Below, piece by piece: positions 17,852-28,025 of a stretch of 32,514 bases of DNA (position 1 is its first letter; every line of letters starts with the position of its first letter). The notes under the pieces are model-generated. The model saw nothing but the letters and a program-made list of their open reading frames with translations. It made no database searches and was not told where the DNA came from. Location of the stretch: contig JAPTVL010000292.1 of assembly GCA_028065725.1 (NCBI GenBank), positions 1-32,514 of the forward strand, given 5' to 3'. The stretch comes from Betaproteobacteria bacterium (lineage in GTDB: Bacteria; Pseudomonadota; Gammaproteobacteria; Burkholderiales; Rhodocyclaceae). The translations under genes were made by a program, and so were the position numbers.

Positions 17852-18952
17852 TTATGCACATTGCGGGTGTTGCGCTGCGATGATGCCGCCGCCTAGACAC
17901 ACCCGCGACTCGTAGACCACCACCGACTGTCCGGGCGTCACCGCCCATTGCGGAGCAGCAAAGATCACTTCGCACTCGTCGGCGGAAATGCGCTCGATCT
18001 CGCACGCCGCGTCGGGCTGGCGGTAACGGGTTTTCGCCGCATACACCCAGTGCGTGTGCGGCGCCCTGCCGGACACCCACGACAGATCCTTCGCCACCAG
18101 GCTGCCGGAGAGCAGCGCCGGATGTTCATGGCCCTGCACCACCCAGAGGATGTTGGCCGCCATGTCCTTGCCGGCGACGAACCAGGGCTCTTCCGGCGCG
18201 CCCCTGACACCGCCGATACCCAGGCCTTCGCGCTGACCCAGGGTGTAGTACATCAGTCCCTCGTGGCGGCCCACCACCCGATCGGTGCCGAGCACGCGGA
18301 TCTCGCCGGGCTGCCTGGGCAGGTAGCGCGCGAGGAATTCACGGAAGGGCCGCTCGCCGATGAAGCAGATGCCGGTCGAATCCTTGCGCGCATGGTTCGG
18401 CAAGCCGGCCTCGGCGGCGATCTTGCGCGCGTCGCGCTTGTAGAGGTGGCCCACGGGAAACAGCGTCTTCGCCAGTTGCGCCTGGTTCAGCCGATGCAGG
18501 AAATAGCTCTGGTCCTTGGTGCCGTCCTCGGCCTTGAGCAACTGCCACTCGCCGAGGAACTGGCGCACCTGGGCATAGTGGCCGGTGGCGATCTTGTCCG
18601 CGCCGAGCGCCAGCGCATGGTCGAGGAAAGCCTTGAACTTGATTTCAGAATTGCACAACACGTCGGGGTTCGGCGTACGGCCGGCCTGATATTCGCGCAG
18701 GAAATCGGCGAACACGCGGTCGCGGTATTCGGCGGAGAAATTCACCGCCTCGAACTCGATGCCGATCACGTCGGCCGCCGCCGCGGCATCGACCAGGTCC
18801 TGGCGCGACGAACAGTACTCGTCGCTGTCGTCGTCCTCCCAGTTCTTCATGAACAGGCCAATCACCTCGTAGCCTTCGCGCTTGAGCAGCAGGGCAGCGA
18901 CCGAGGAGTCGACGCCGCCGGACAGGCCGACGATGATTTTGCCTTTAGCCAT
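17852..18952 (-). CDS. mnmA: tRNA-specific 2-thiouridylase MnmA
   Basis: Forms 2-thiouridine at the wobble position of Lys, Glu and Gln tRNAs. The 366-residue product starts [17 protein letters not shown] with the PP-loop SGGVDS, has catalytic Cys100 in [12 protein letters not shown] and the second catalytic Cys in [13 protein letters not shown], and GHYAQV for tRNA contact. ATG at 18952 fits family N-termini; an ATG at 18961 would add three residues. The start overlaps the end of the Nudix gene by 8 bp. The neighbouring sulfurtransferase could conceivably feed sulfur into this pathway, but that is only inference. Confidence 0.97.
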   Translation of the reverse strand: MAKGKIIVGLSGGVDSSVAALLLKREGYEVIGLFMKNWEDDDSDEYCSSRQDLVDAAAAADVIGIEFEAVNFSAEYRDRVFADFLREYQAGRTPNPDVLCNSEIKFKAFLDHALALGADKIATGHYAQVRQFLGEWQLLKAEDGTKDQSYFLHRLNQAQLAKTLFPVGHLYKRDARKIAAEAGLPNHARKDSTGICFIGERPFREFLARYLPRQPGEIRVLGTDRVVGRHEGLMYYTLGQREGLGIGGVRGAPEEPWFVAGKDMAANILWVVQGHEHPALLSGSLVAKDLSWVSGRAPHTHWVYAAKTRYRQPDAACEIERISADECEVIFAAPQWAVTPGQSVVVYESRVCLGGGIIAAQHPQCA

Positions 18953-19406
18953 AGTGGTCATAGTGCCGCACAAGATCGAGGGGGAAGCGTCGTCCGGCGA
19001 GATGGTCGCTGACGCACTGCGCCACCAGCGGGCTGCGATGACGATCGGCCGTGGCGCGAATTTCGTCGGGCGTCATCCAGACCGCGCGCAGGATGCCGGT
19101 ATCGAGCGTCCGCCCGGCCTGGAACTGTCCGAGTTCGCCGCAGAAGGCAAAGCGCAGGTAGGTGATGTCGCCCTGCGGCCGCGGCCACTGGTAAATGCCG
19201 ACCAGGGCCGTCGGCGTGAAGTGCCACGCCGTCTCTTCCAGCGCCTCGCGGGCGCAGGCGGCCACCAGCGACTCGCCTTCGTCGAGGTGTCCGGCGGGCT
19301 GATTGAAGCGCAAACCGTCCCCGGTTTCCTCTTCGACCAGCAGAAAACGCCCCGCCTCCTCGATCAGCGCGGCAACAGTGACATTGGGTTTCCAGATACG
19401 ATTCAT
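18945..19406 (-). CDS. Nudix hydrolase, NudJ-like
   Basis: A 153-residue Nudix phosphohydrolase resembling NudJ, which acts on nucleoside di/triphosphates and thiamine pyrimidine diphosphate. The Nudix box is G39-x5-E45-x7-R53-E54-x2-E57-E58, but the Gly that normally follows (EExG) is Ala60. [12 protein letters not shown] and the downstream TPDEIRA segment match NudJ. The adjacency to mnmA, with an 8-bp overlap, is the same as in E. coli (nudJ-mnmA), supporting the assignment. The upstream -10-like TAAAAT lies so close that a leaderless mRNA is possible. Confidence 0.88.
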   Translation of the reverse strand: MNRIWKPNVTVAALIEEAGRFLLVEEETGDGLRFNQPAGHLDEGESLVAACAREALEETAWHFTPTALVGIYQWPRPQGDITYLRFAFCGELGQFQAGRTLDTGILRAVWMTPDEIRATADRHRSPLVAQCVSDHLAGRRFPLDLVRHYDHYG

Positions 19407-19412
19407 GGCCGC

Positions 19413-19434
19413 ATTTTAGCGCCCCTGCTAAAAT
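19413..19434. promoter_or_regulatory. Inverted repeat carrying divergent -10-like TAAAAT boxes
   Basis: ATTTTAGC (19413-19420) and GCTAAAAT (19427-19434) are perfect inverted copies 6 bp apart. Each arm reads TAAAAT outward, one toward ilvE and one toward the Nudix gene. It may be a divergent promoter core and/or an operator. No good -35 hexamer was found for either direction. Confidence 0.4.
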
Positions 19435-19467
19435 TACTCTTTCGTTCAACGCATCGCTGGAGGAAGT

Positions 19468-19548
19468 ATGTACCCCCAACGCTCACTTCGTTCGCTGCCC
19501 CCCGAGGGGGCGCATGCCTCCCTTGGGGCGGCCCGGCAGGAGGCATGA
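19468..19548 (+). CDS. 26-codon upstream ORF in the ilvE leader
   Basis: An ATG at 19468, preceded by GGAGGA, opens a 26-codon frame (MYPQRSLRSL...GAARQEA) that spans the whole repeat and stops at TGA 19546-19548. The stop overlaps an ATG at 19545 and is just before the likely ilvE ATG at 19551. It could be a translated leader peptide coupled to ilvE, or the original start region displaced when the repeat inserted. There is no isoleucine/valine/leucine run, so classical attenuation is unlikely. Confidence 0.35.
   Translation: MYPQRSLRSLPPEGAHASLGAARQEA
19471..19547 (+). repeat. Interspersed palindromic repeat in the ilvE leader
   Basis: The segment contains CGCTCACTTCGTTCGCT, a GCCCCC-CGA-GGGGGC hairpin, and a CATGCCTCC/GGAGGCATG stem (19513-19521 with 19539-19547). 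It looks like a dispersed extragenic repeat of a kind I recall from Betaproteobacteria; recognition is from memory. The second stem encloses the AGGAGG at 19538-19543 that serves ilvE. Confidence 0.6.
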
Positions 19549-19550
19549 CC

Positions 19551-20471
19551 ATGTCCATGGCCGACCGTGACGGCTTTATCTGGTACGACGGCAAGCTCGT
19601 GCCCTGGCGCGAAGCCACCACCCACGTGCTGACGCACTCGCTGCATTACGGGCTGGCCGTGTTCGAAGGCGTGCGCGCCTACAAGACCGCCTCCGGCACC
19701 GCGATTTTCCGCCTCAAGGAGCACACCGACCGGCTGTTCGCCTCGGCGCACATCTATCGCATGCCGATGCCCTACGACAAGGCCACGGTCATGGAAGCGC
19801 ACAAGGAAGTCGTGCGCAGCAACCAGCTCGACTCCTGCTACCTGCGCCCGATCGCCTTCTACGGTTCGGAAAAGATGGGCGTCAGCCCGCGCGGTGCCGC
19901 AACGCACGTCTCCATCGCGGCCTGGCCCTGGGGCGCCTACCTGGGTGAGGAAGGCCTGGAGAAGGGCATCCGCGTCAAGACTTCCAGCTACTCGCGCCAC
20001 CACGTCAACGTCAACATGGCGCGCGCCAAGTTTGCCGGTACCTATGCCAACTCGATCCTGGCCAACATGGAAGCCACCGAAGACGGCTATGACGAAGCCC
20101 TGCTGCTCGACGTCGACGGCTTCGTCGCCGAAGGCGCCGGCGAGAACCTGTTCGTGGTCAAGGACGGCGTGATCTACGAACCCGAGATCGCCTCGGCGCT
20201 GATGGGTATCACGCGCAATACGGTCATCACCCTGGCCGCGGAACTCGGCTACAAGGTGATCGCCAAGCGCCTTACGCGCGACGACATCTACATTGCCGAC
20301 GAAGCCTTCTTCACCGGCACCGCCGCCGAAGTCACGCCGATCCGCGAACTCGACAACCGCAGCATCGGCGCCGGCAGCCGCGGTCCGGTCACGGCCAAGC
20401 TGCAGAGCCTGTTCTTCGACGTGGTGAATGGCAAGGTCCCCGCCCACGCCGACTGGCTCTCCTACATCTAA
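19551..20471 (+). CDS. ilvE: Branched-chain amino acid aminotransferase IlvE
   Basis: PLP-dependent class IV aminotransferase for the last step of Ile, Val and Leu synthesis. The 306-residue product shows WYDGKLVPWREATTHVLTHSLHYG, FEGVRAY, the Tyr/Arg substrate region, the PLP-Lys context in MARAKFAGTYANSI, EGAGENLFVV, and FFTGTAAEVTPI, all typical. ATG 19551 sits 7 bp after AGGAGG; ATGs at 19545 and 19557 are alternatives. The leader contains a repeat and upstream ORF. It is followed 20 bp later by the zinc-finger gene, a common betaproteobacterial order. Confidence 0.96.
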   Translation: MSMADRDGFIWYDGKLVPWREATTHVLTHSLHYGLAVFEGVRAYKTASGTAIFRLKEHTDRLFASAHIYRMPMPYDKATVMEAHKEVVRSNQLDSCYLRPIAFYGSEKMGVSPRGAATHVSIAAWPWGAYLGEEGLEKGIRVKTSSYSRHHVNVNMARAKFAGTYANSILANMEATEDGYDEALLLDVDGFVAEGAGENLFVVKDGVIYEPEIASALMGITRNTVITLAAELGYKVIAKRLTRDDIYIADEAFFTGTAAEVTPIRELDNRSIGAGSRGPVTAKLQSLFFDVVNGKVPAHADWLSYI

Positions 20472-20491
20472 TCGAACGCACGAGGTTGAAC

Positions 20492-20698
20492 ATGTCCACA
20501 CTCGACGAATCCCAGCGCCAGGTCGCCGTCACCGCCCACGACCTGCCGCTGGCCTGCCCGCGCCCCGACGCTCCGCTGTGGGCCCGCCATCCGCGCGTCT
20601 TCATCGACGTACTGAAGAGCGCCACGGGCGAAGCCGCCTGCCCGTATTGCGGCACGCAGTATCGCTTTACCGGCGAGCGGCCCAAGGGCCACCACTAA
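20492..20698 (+). CDS. CHCC-type zinc-finger domain protein
   Basis: A 68-residue protein of the zf-CHCC family, related to the small zinc-binding NDUFS6-like domain. Candidate zinc ligands are Cys in LACP, His in ARHPRVF, and the pair in ACPYCGT, followed by the family's QYRFTGE. Its function in bacteria is not established. ATG 20492 has GAGGT upstream. The position between ilvE and waaF is recurrent in related bacteria, to my knowledge. Confidence 0.88.
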   Translation: MSTLDESQRQVAVTAHDLPLACPRPDAPLWARHPRVFIDVLKSATGEAACPYCGTQYRFTGERPKGHH

Positions 20699-20731
20699 GT
20701 CGCATCGCGCGATCCAGGCTTTTCCTCCGGC

Positions 20732-21724
20732 GTGAAGATACTGGTCGTCGCTCCATCCTGGATCGGCGACACGATACTCGCCCAGCCGCTGCTGGCGCTG
20801 CTCAAGCGCACTGACCCGAACGCCCGCATCGAGGTGCTGGCGGCGGACTGGTCGGCACCGCTCCTGGCGCGCATGGCCGAAGTCGATGCGGTCAGCGTCA
20901 ATCCGTTCAGGCATGGCGAGTTCAATCCGGGCGCACGGTATGCGCTCGGTCGCCGTCTCGCCGGCGCCGACTATTCGGCTGCCTATGTCCTGCCCAACTC
21001 GTGGAAGTCGGCCCTGGTCCCGTTTTTCGCCGGCATTCCGCGACGCATCGGCTATCAGGGCGAAGCCCGCTACCTGCTGCTGAACGAACGACACCGGCTC
21101 GACGTCGCCCGCCACCCGCAACTGGTGCAACGCTACGCCGCGCTGGCCGGCCCCTTGCCCGCCAGCCTGCCGCCACCGCGCCTGAGTTCCACCCGCGAAC
21201 AGCAGCAGGCGGCGCGGCATGCGCTCGCTCTGCCGCTCGACGTGAGCCCCGTCGTGTTCTGTCCCGGCGCCGAATACGGCCCCGCCAAACGCTGGCCGGC
21301 GCGGCATTTCGCGGCGCTGGCGCAACTCGTCGCGACGCCGCGGAATCCGGTGTGGCTGATCGGATCGGAGAAGGACGCCGCCGTCGGCGAGGAAATTTCC
21401 GCCTTGGCGCAGGGCATGGCGCTCAATCTGTGCGGCCGCAGCACGCTGGAGCAGGCCATCGACCTGATCGCCGCGGCGCGTGCCGTGGTCAGCAACGATT
21501 CCGGCCTGATGCATGTCGCCGCGGCGCTCGACCGGCCGCTGGTGGCGCTTTACGGATCCTCTTCGCCGACCTATACGCCGCCGCTGTCTGCGCATGCGAA
21601 AATCGTGTCGCGCAACCTGCCCTGCAGCCCCTGCTTCAAGCGCGAATGCCCGCTCGGGCATTTCGACTGCATGAACGGGATCGCGCCGCAGCAGGTTGCC
21701 GAAATTCTGCAAGCCGTGCCCTGA
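20732..21724 (+). CDS. waaF: Lipopolysaccharide heptosyltransferase II (WaaF-like)
   Basis: GT-B glycosyltransferase family 9 enzyme that adds heptose to the LPS inner core from ADP-heptose. The 330-residue product starts at GTG 20732 with KILVVAPSWIGDTILAQPLL, has CPGAEYGPAKRWP for the donor site, and SNDSGLMHVAAALDRPLVALYGSSSP near the C-terminus, all WaaF hallmarks. PLGHFDCMNGI near the end also matches. It begins 33 bp after the zinc-finger gene. It implies a Gram-negative outer membrane with heptose in the core. Confidence 0.94.
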   Translation: MKILVVAPSWIGDTILAQPLLALLKRTDPNARIEVLAADWSAPLLARMAEVDAVSVNPFRHGEFNPGARYALGRRLAGADYSAAYVLPNSWKSALVPFFAGIPRRIGYQGEARYLLLNERHRLDVARHPQLVQRYAALAGPLPASLPPPRLSSTREQQQAARHALALPLDVSPVVFCPGAEYGPAKRWPARHFAALAQLVATPRNPVWLIGSEKDAAVGEEISALAQGMALNLCGRSTLEQAIDLIAAARAVVSNDSGLMHVAAALDRPLVALYGSSSPTYTPPLSAHAKIVSRNLPCSPCFKRECPLGHFDCMNGIAPQQVAEILQAVP

Positions 21725-21726
21725 CC

Positions 21727-22152
21727 ATGCCCAGCCAGAAAATCTTCGCCAGCCCGCAGGATGCCGAAACCGCCTTCTACGAGGCGCTGGAAAACTGCGA
21801 CATCGAAGCCATGATGAGCGTCTGGGCCGAAGACGAGGAAGTGGTCTGCGTCCATCCCGGCGGACCGCGCCTGGTCGGCTACGCGACGATCCGCGAAGCC
21901 TGGCAGAACGTCTTTGCCAACGGTACCCGGCTGCGCGTGCGCCTGTCGCAACAGACCACGGTCAGCACGCCCTTCGCCATGATCAGCATGCTGCTGGAAC
22001 ACATCGCCACCGCGGATAACGAAAACCTCAACGCGCCGGTGGCCACCACCAACATCTTCGTGCGCGGCGCGCTGGGCTGGCGCATGGTCGCTCACCATGC
22101 CTCGCCGGTGCCGCCGAGCAGCATCGCGGAAGCGCCGCGAACCCTGCATTGA
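21727..22152 (+). CDS. NTF2-like/SnoaL-type protein of unknown function
   Basis: A 141-residue protein with the NTF2 (DUF4440/SnoaL-like) cone fold: AETAFYEALENCDIEAMMSVWAED, VVCVHPGGPRLVGYATIREAWQNVF and a C-terminal strand pair NIFVRGALGWRMVAHHASPVP. The HPGG and HHASP signatures occur in a conserved small family near heptosyltransferase or hydrolase genes. No catalytic role is known. The ATG follows the waaF stop after 2 bp, so it is translationally linked. Confidence 0.82.
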   Translation: MPSQKIFASPQDAETAFYEALENCDIEAMMSVWAEDEEVVCVHPGGPRLVGYATIREAWQNVFANGTRLRVRLSQQTTVSTPFAMISMLLEHIATADNENLNAPVATTNIFVRGALGWRMVAHHASPVPPSSIAEAPRTLH

Positions 22153-23138
22153 ACCGGCCGCCCGCTGCGCGGCCATACCGGGCGCCGGCATGGCTACCGG
22201 GCGACCATGCGCAAACCATCTGGCCGCTGCTGATCAAGGGGCCGCTGCCGGACTACCGGCGCGAGCGCTAGGACACGCCGGATGGCGATTTCATCGATCT
22301 CGACTGGATCGACGGCACGCCCGGCGCACCCTGTGTGGTGCTGTTCCATGGCCTCGAAGGCAGTTCGCGCAGCCATTACGCGCGGCGCCTGATGCACGCC
22401 GTCGCCCGACTCGGCTGGCACGGCGTGGTGGTGCATTTTCGCGGCTGCTCGGGCGAAGCCAATCGACTGCCACGCGCCTACCACTCCGGCGATTCTGCGG
22501 AAATCGACTGGATCCTGCGTCGCCTGCACGCGGCCGCGCATTCCGCGTTGTTCGTTGCCGGCGTTTCCCTCGGCGGCAACGCCCTCCTGAAATGGCTGGG
22601 CAAACAGGGGCGGCAGGCATCCGGGATCATCGCCGCCGCCGCGTCGGTCAGCGCACCGCTGGACCTGGCCGCCGCCAACCTGGCGCTGTCGTCCGGCTTC
22701 AACCGAGTCTACGCGCAGCACTTCCTGCGCACGCTGATTCCTGCGGCGCAAGCCAAGGACAGGATTTTTCCCGGCCGCATCGATCTGCAGCGCGCCTTGC
22801 GGGCGCGCAGCCTGGGCGAGTTCGACGACGCGGTGACCGCGCCGCTGCACGGTTTTCTCGGCGTCGACGACTACTACGCGCGCAGCAGCGCCGGACCGCT
22901 GCTGGCAGGAATTGAAGCGCCCACCCTGTTGCTGCATGCGGCGAACGATCCTTTCCTGCCCGCCTCGTTCCTGCCGCGCCGGGAACAGCTGCCTGCTCCA
23001 GTGAGGCTGGAACTCCATCGCCATGGCGGCCATGTCGGCTTCGTCCATAGCCCCCTGCCCGGCCGCCTCGACTGGCTGCCGCAACGCCTGCTGGCGCACT
23101 TCGCCGCGCATCTGCCGACCTCCAGCCGCATGCGATAA
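22149..23138 (+). pseudogene. YheT-type alpha/beta hydrolase interrupted by an in-frame TAG
   Basis: The frame from TTG 22149 (overlapping the previous stop as TTGA) gives a YheT-like N-terminus with the HAQTIWPLL motif, hits TAG at 22269-22271, and continues without shift as DTPDGDFIDLDW...VVLFHGLEGSSRSH, then the nucleophile elbow GVSLGGN and the catalytic-His motif HGGHVGFV. The residue at the stop is often Trp or Leu in homologues, so one G-to-A change from TGG explains it. Restart at GTG 22335 would lose about 62 residues including early strands. It may be a real nonsense mutation or a sequence error. Confidence 0.82.
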
Positions 23139-23167
23139 TTCCTGCCCTCGCACTTCAGGCGCACGTC

Positions 23168-24550
23168 ATGCAAATTCCGGCACCCGAGATTTTCAAGGCC
23201 TACGACATACGCGGCATCGTCCGCACCACGCTGACCACCGAGACGGTGCGCCAGATCGGCATGGCCCTGGGCACCGAGGCCGTGGCGCGCGGGGTCAAGG
23301 CCATCGTCATCGGCCGCGACGGCCGCCTCTCCGGCCCGGCGCTGGCCGGGGCGCTGGCCGACGGCATCACGTCCACCGGAGCCGACGTCATCGACATCGG
23401 CCGGGTGCCGACGCCGATGACCTACTTCGCCGCCCATGAACTGGGCACCGGCAGTTGCGTCTCGGTCACCGGCAGCCACAATCCGCCCGAGTACAACGGC
23501 CTGAAAATGGTACTGGCCGGGCAGACACTCTACGGCGACATGATCCAGGATCTGCGGCGGCGTATCGCCAACGCCGACTATTGCGAGGGACATGGCCACG
23601 TCCGCTACGCCAGCGTGCGTCAGACCTACATCGATCGCATCGTCGGCGACGTCAAGCTGGCGCGGCCGATGAAAATCGTCATCGACTGCGGCAACGGCGT
23701 CGCCGGCAGCGTCGCGCCGGACCTGTTCCGCCGCATGGGTTGTACGGTAACCGAGCTGTTCTGCGAAGTCGACGGCAATTTTCCGAATCACCATCCCGAT
23801 CCGTCCAAGCCGGAAAACCTGGTCGATCTGCAGCGCGCCCTGCGCGACACCGGTGCCGAACTCGGCCTGGCCTTCGATGGCGACGGCGACCGGCTCGGCG
23901 TGGTCACCCGTGACGGCGAAATCATCTACCCCGACCGCCAGCTGATGCTGTTCGCCGCCGACGTCCTGACGCGCAATCCCGGCGCCCAGATTATCTACGA
24001 CGTGAAGTGTTCGCGCTGGGTGGCCGAGTCGATCCGCCATCAGGGCGGTCGGCCGCTGATGTGGAACACCGGCCATGCCCTGATCAAGACCAAGCTCAAG
24101 GAAACCGGCGCGCCGCTGGCCGGCGAGATGAGCGGCCACATGTTCTTCAAGGAGCGCTGGTACGGCTTCGACGATGCGCTTTACACCGGTGCCCGCCTGC
24201 TCGAAATCGTCTCGCGCTGGGATGACGCCAACTGGCCGCTGAAGCACCTGCCCAATGCCATCTCGACACCGGAACTCAACATCAAGATGCAGGAAGGCGA
24301 GCCGCATGCGCTGGTGGCGAAACTGCGCCAGGGCGGCAAGAAGCTGCTGCCCGGTGCACGCGAACTGATCACCATCGACGGCGTGCGCGCCGAATATGCC
24401 GACGGCTTCGGCCTGGCGCGCGCCTCGAACACCACGCCGGTCGTGGTGCTGCGCTTCGAAGCCGACAATCAGGCCGCGCTGGCGCGCATCCAGGACGAAT
24501 TCAAGGCGGCGCTGACCGCAGTCTGGCCGGGCATCGATACCGGCTTCTGA
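23168..24550 (+). CDS. algC: Phosphomannomutase/phosphoglucomutase (AlgC-like)
   Basis: Alpha-D-phosphohexomutase interconverting mannose- or glucose-1- and 6-phosphate for LPS and exopolysaccharide precursors. The 460 residues have the four expected domains: N-terminal FKAYDIRGIV, phosphoserine loop TGSHNPPEYNG (Ser103), metal loop DGDGDRLGV, sugar-binding GEMSGHMFF, and the C-terminal phosphate-binding domain with RASNTTPVVVLRFEA. GEMSGH fits the PMM/PGM type, not phosphoglucosamine mutase. It ends the ilvE-waaF group and faces alaS. Confidence 0.95.
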   Translation: MQIPAPEIFKAYDIRGIVRTTLTTETVRQIGMALGTEAVARGVKAIVIGRDGRLSGPALAGALADGITSTGADVIDIGRVPTPMTYFAAHELGTGSCVSVTGSHNPPEYNGLKMVLAGQTLYGDMIQDLRRRIANADYCEGHGHVRYASVRQTYIDRIVGDVKLARPMKIVIDCGNGVAGSVAPDLFRRMGCTVTELFCEVDGNFPNHHPDPSKPENLVDLQRALRDTGAELGLAFDGDGDRLGVVTRDGEIIYPDRQLMLFAADVLTRNPGAQIIYDVKCSRWVAESIRHQGGRPLMWNTGHALIKTKLKETGAPLAGEMSGHMFFKERWYGFDDALYTGARLLEIVSRWDDANWPLKHLPNAISTPELNIKMQEGEPHALVAKLRQGGKKLLPGARELITIDGVRAEYADGFGLARASNTTPVVVLRFEADNQAALARIQDEFKAALTAVWPGIDTGF

Positions 24551-24552
24551 AA

Positions 24553-24574
24553 CGGCGCCGTGCCGCCGGCGCCG
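24553..24574. terminator. GC-rich hairpin between convergent algC and alaS
   Basis: CGGCGCC (24553-24559) pairs with GGCGCCG (24568-24574) around an 8-nt loop. It fills the gap between the two stop codons. There is no proper U-run on either strand, so it is at best a weak bidirectional terminator. Confidence 0.35.
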
Positions 24575-24578
24575 ACTC

Positions 24579-27215
<2,637 letters not shown>

Positions 27216-27305
27216 GGCGGAAGCGCAGCCTTTGATGCAAAAGGCGGATTTTACGCGAACAGGGCCTGATCCCGCCAGGGAAGGCCCGTCGGCGCCACGG
27301 AGCTC

Positions 27306-28025
27306 CTACATTTCGCGCGCAGTCCAGAGATCGGGGCGATCGGTAAATATGGCGCTGACGCCCAGCGCGAACAGTCGCTCGGCCTCGTCGCGCCGGTTGA
27401 CCGTGTAACACGCCAGCGGCACACCGGCCTCGCGCACGGTTTGCAGCACGTCGGCGGTCACGGTGGGCGCCGAGCAATGCAGGGCGAACGCGCCCGATTC
27501 GGCCATGCGCTCGCGCCAATCGCCCGGAATCGCCTCGACCAGCAGGGCGCGCGGCAGCTGGGCCGCTTCAGCCGCGGCCGCGCACAAGGCTGCCGTCGAA
27601 AACGAAGACAGCAGTATCTTGCCGGCAGCGGCGGCCGCATGGCGGGCGACGACGCGGCCGGTCGCCACCTCCTGCCCGGCCGACGGCTTGATTTCGACAT
27701 TGGCCCACAGGCCGAGTGTGGCGCACAGGTGCAGGGCCTCGTCGAGAGTCGGCGCCGGCTCCCCGGTGAAGGCCGGGTGGTGCCGGCCGCCGGCATCGAG
27801 CCGGACGAAACCGGCCGAATCCATGTCGGCCACGCGTCCGCGCCCGGAGGTGGTGCGTTGCAGGGTCTCGTCGTGAATCACCACGGGCACCCCGTCCGCG
27901 GCCAGCATGGCATCGAACTCGACACCGCGGCAACCGAGCCTGGCCGCGAGACGCAGGCCGGCCAGCGTATTCTCCGGCGCCAGGGCGCCGCCGCAGCGGT
28001 GCGCGATGATGCGCGGGTAATCCAC
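27306..28025 (-). CDS. ugpQ: Glycerophosphodiester phosphodiesterase UgpQ-like
   Basis: Hydrolyses glycerophosphodiesters to glycerol-3-phosphate and an alcohol. The 239-residue GDPD domain shows the metal and catalytic motifs IIAHRCGGALAPENT, GVEFDAMLAADGVPVVIHD, VEIKP, and the C-terminal ACYTVNRRDEAERLFALGVSAIFTDRPD. There is no signal peptide, so it acts in the cytoplasm like E. coli UgpQ. The GTG start overlaps the ugpB-like stop (TAGTG), meaning tight coupling to that gene. Confidence 0.93.
   Translation of the reverse strand: MDYPRIIAHRCGGALAPENTLAGLRLAARLGCRGVEFDAMLAADGVPVVIHDETLQRTTSGRGRVADMDSAGFVRLDAGGRHHPAFTGEPAPTLDEALHLCATLGLWANVEIKPSAGQEVATGRVVARHAAAAAGKILLSSFSTAALCAAAAEAAQLPRALLVEAIPGDWRERMAESGAFALHCSAPTVTADVLQTVREAGVPLACYTVNRRDEAERLFALGVSAIFTDRPDLWTAREM

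Noticed and set aside
19471..19547. CRISPR-like repeat or attenuator with Ile/Val/Leu codons before ilvE
   Set aside because: There is a single copy, no spacer array, and the leader ORF has no run of branched-chain codons and no terminator T-run.
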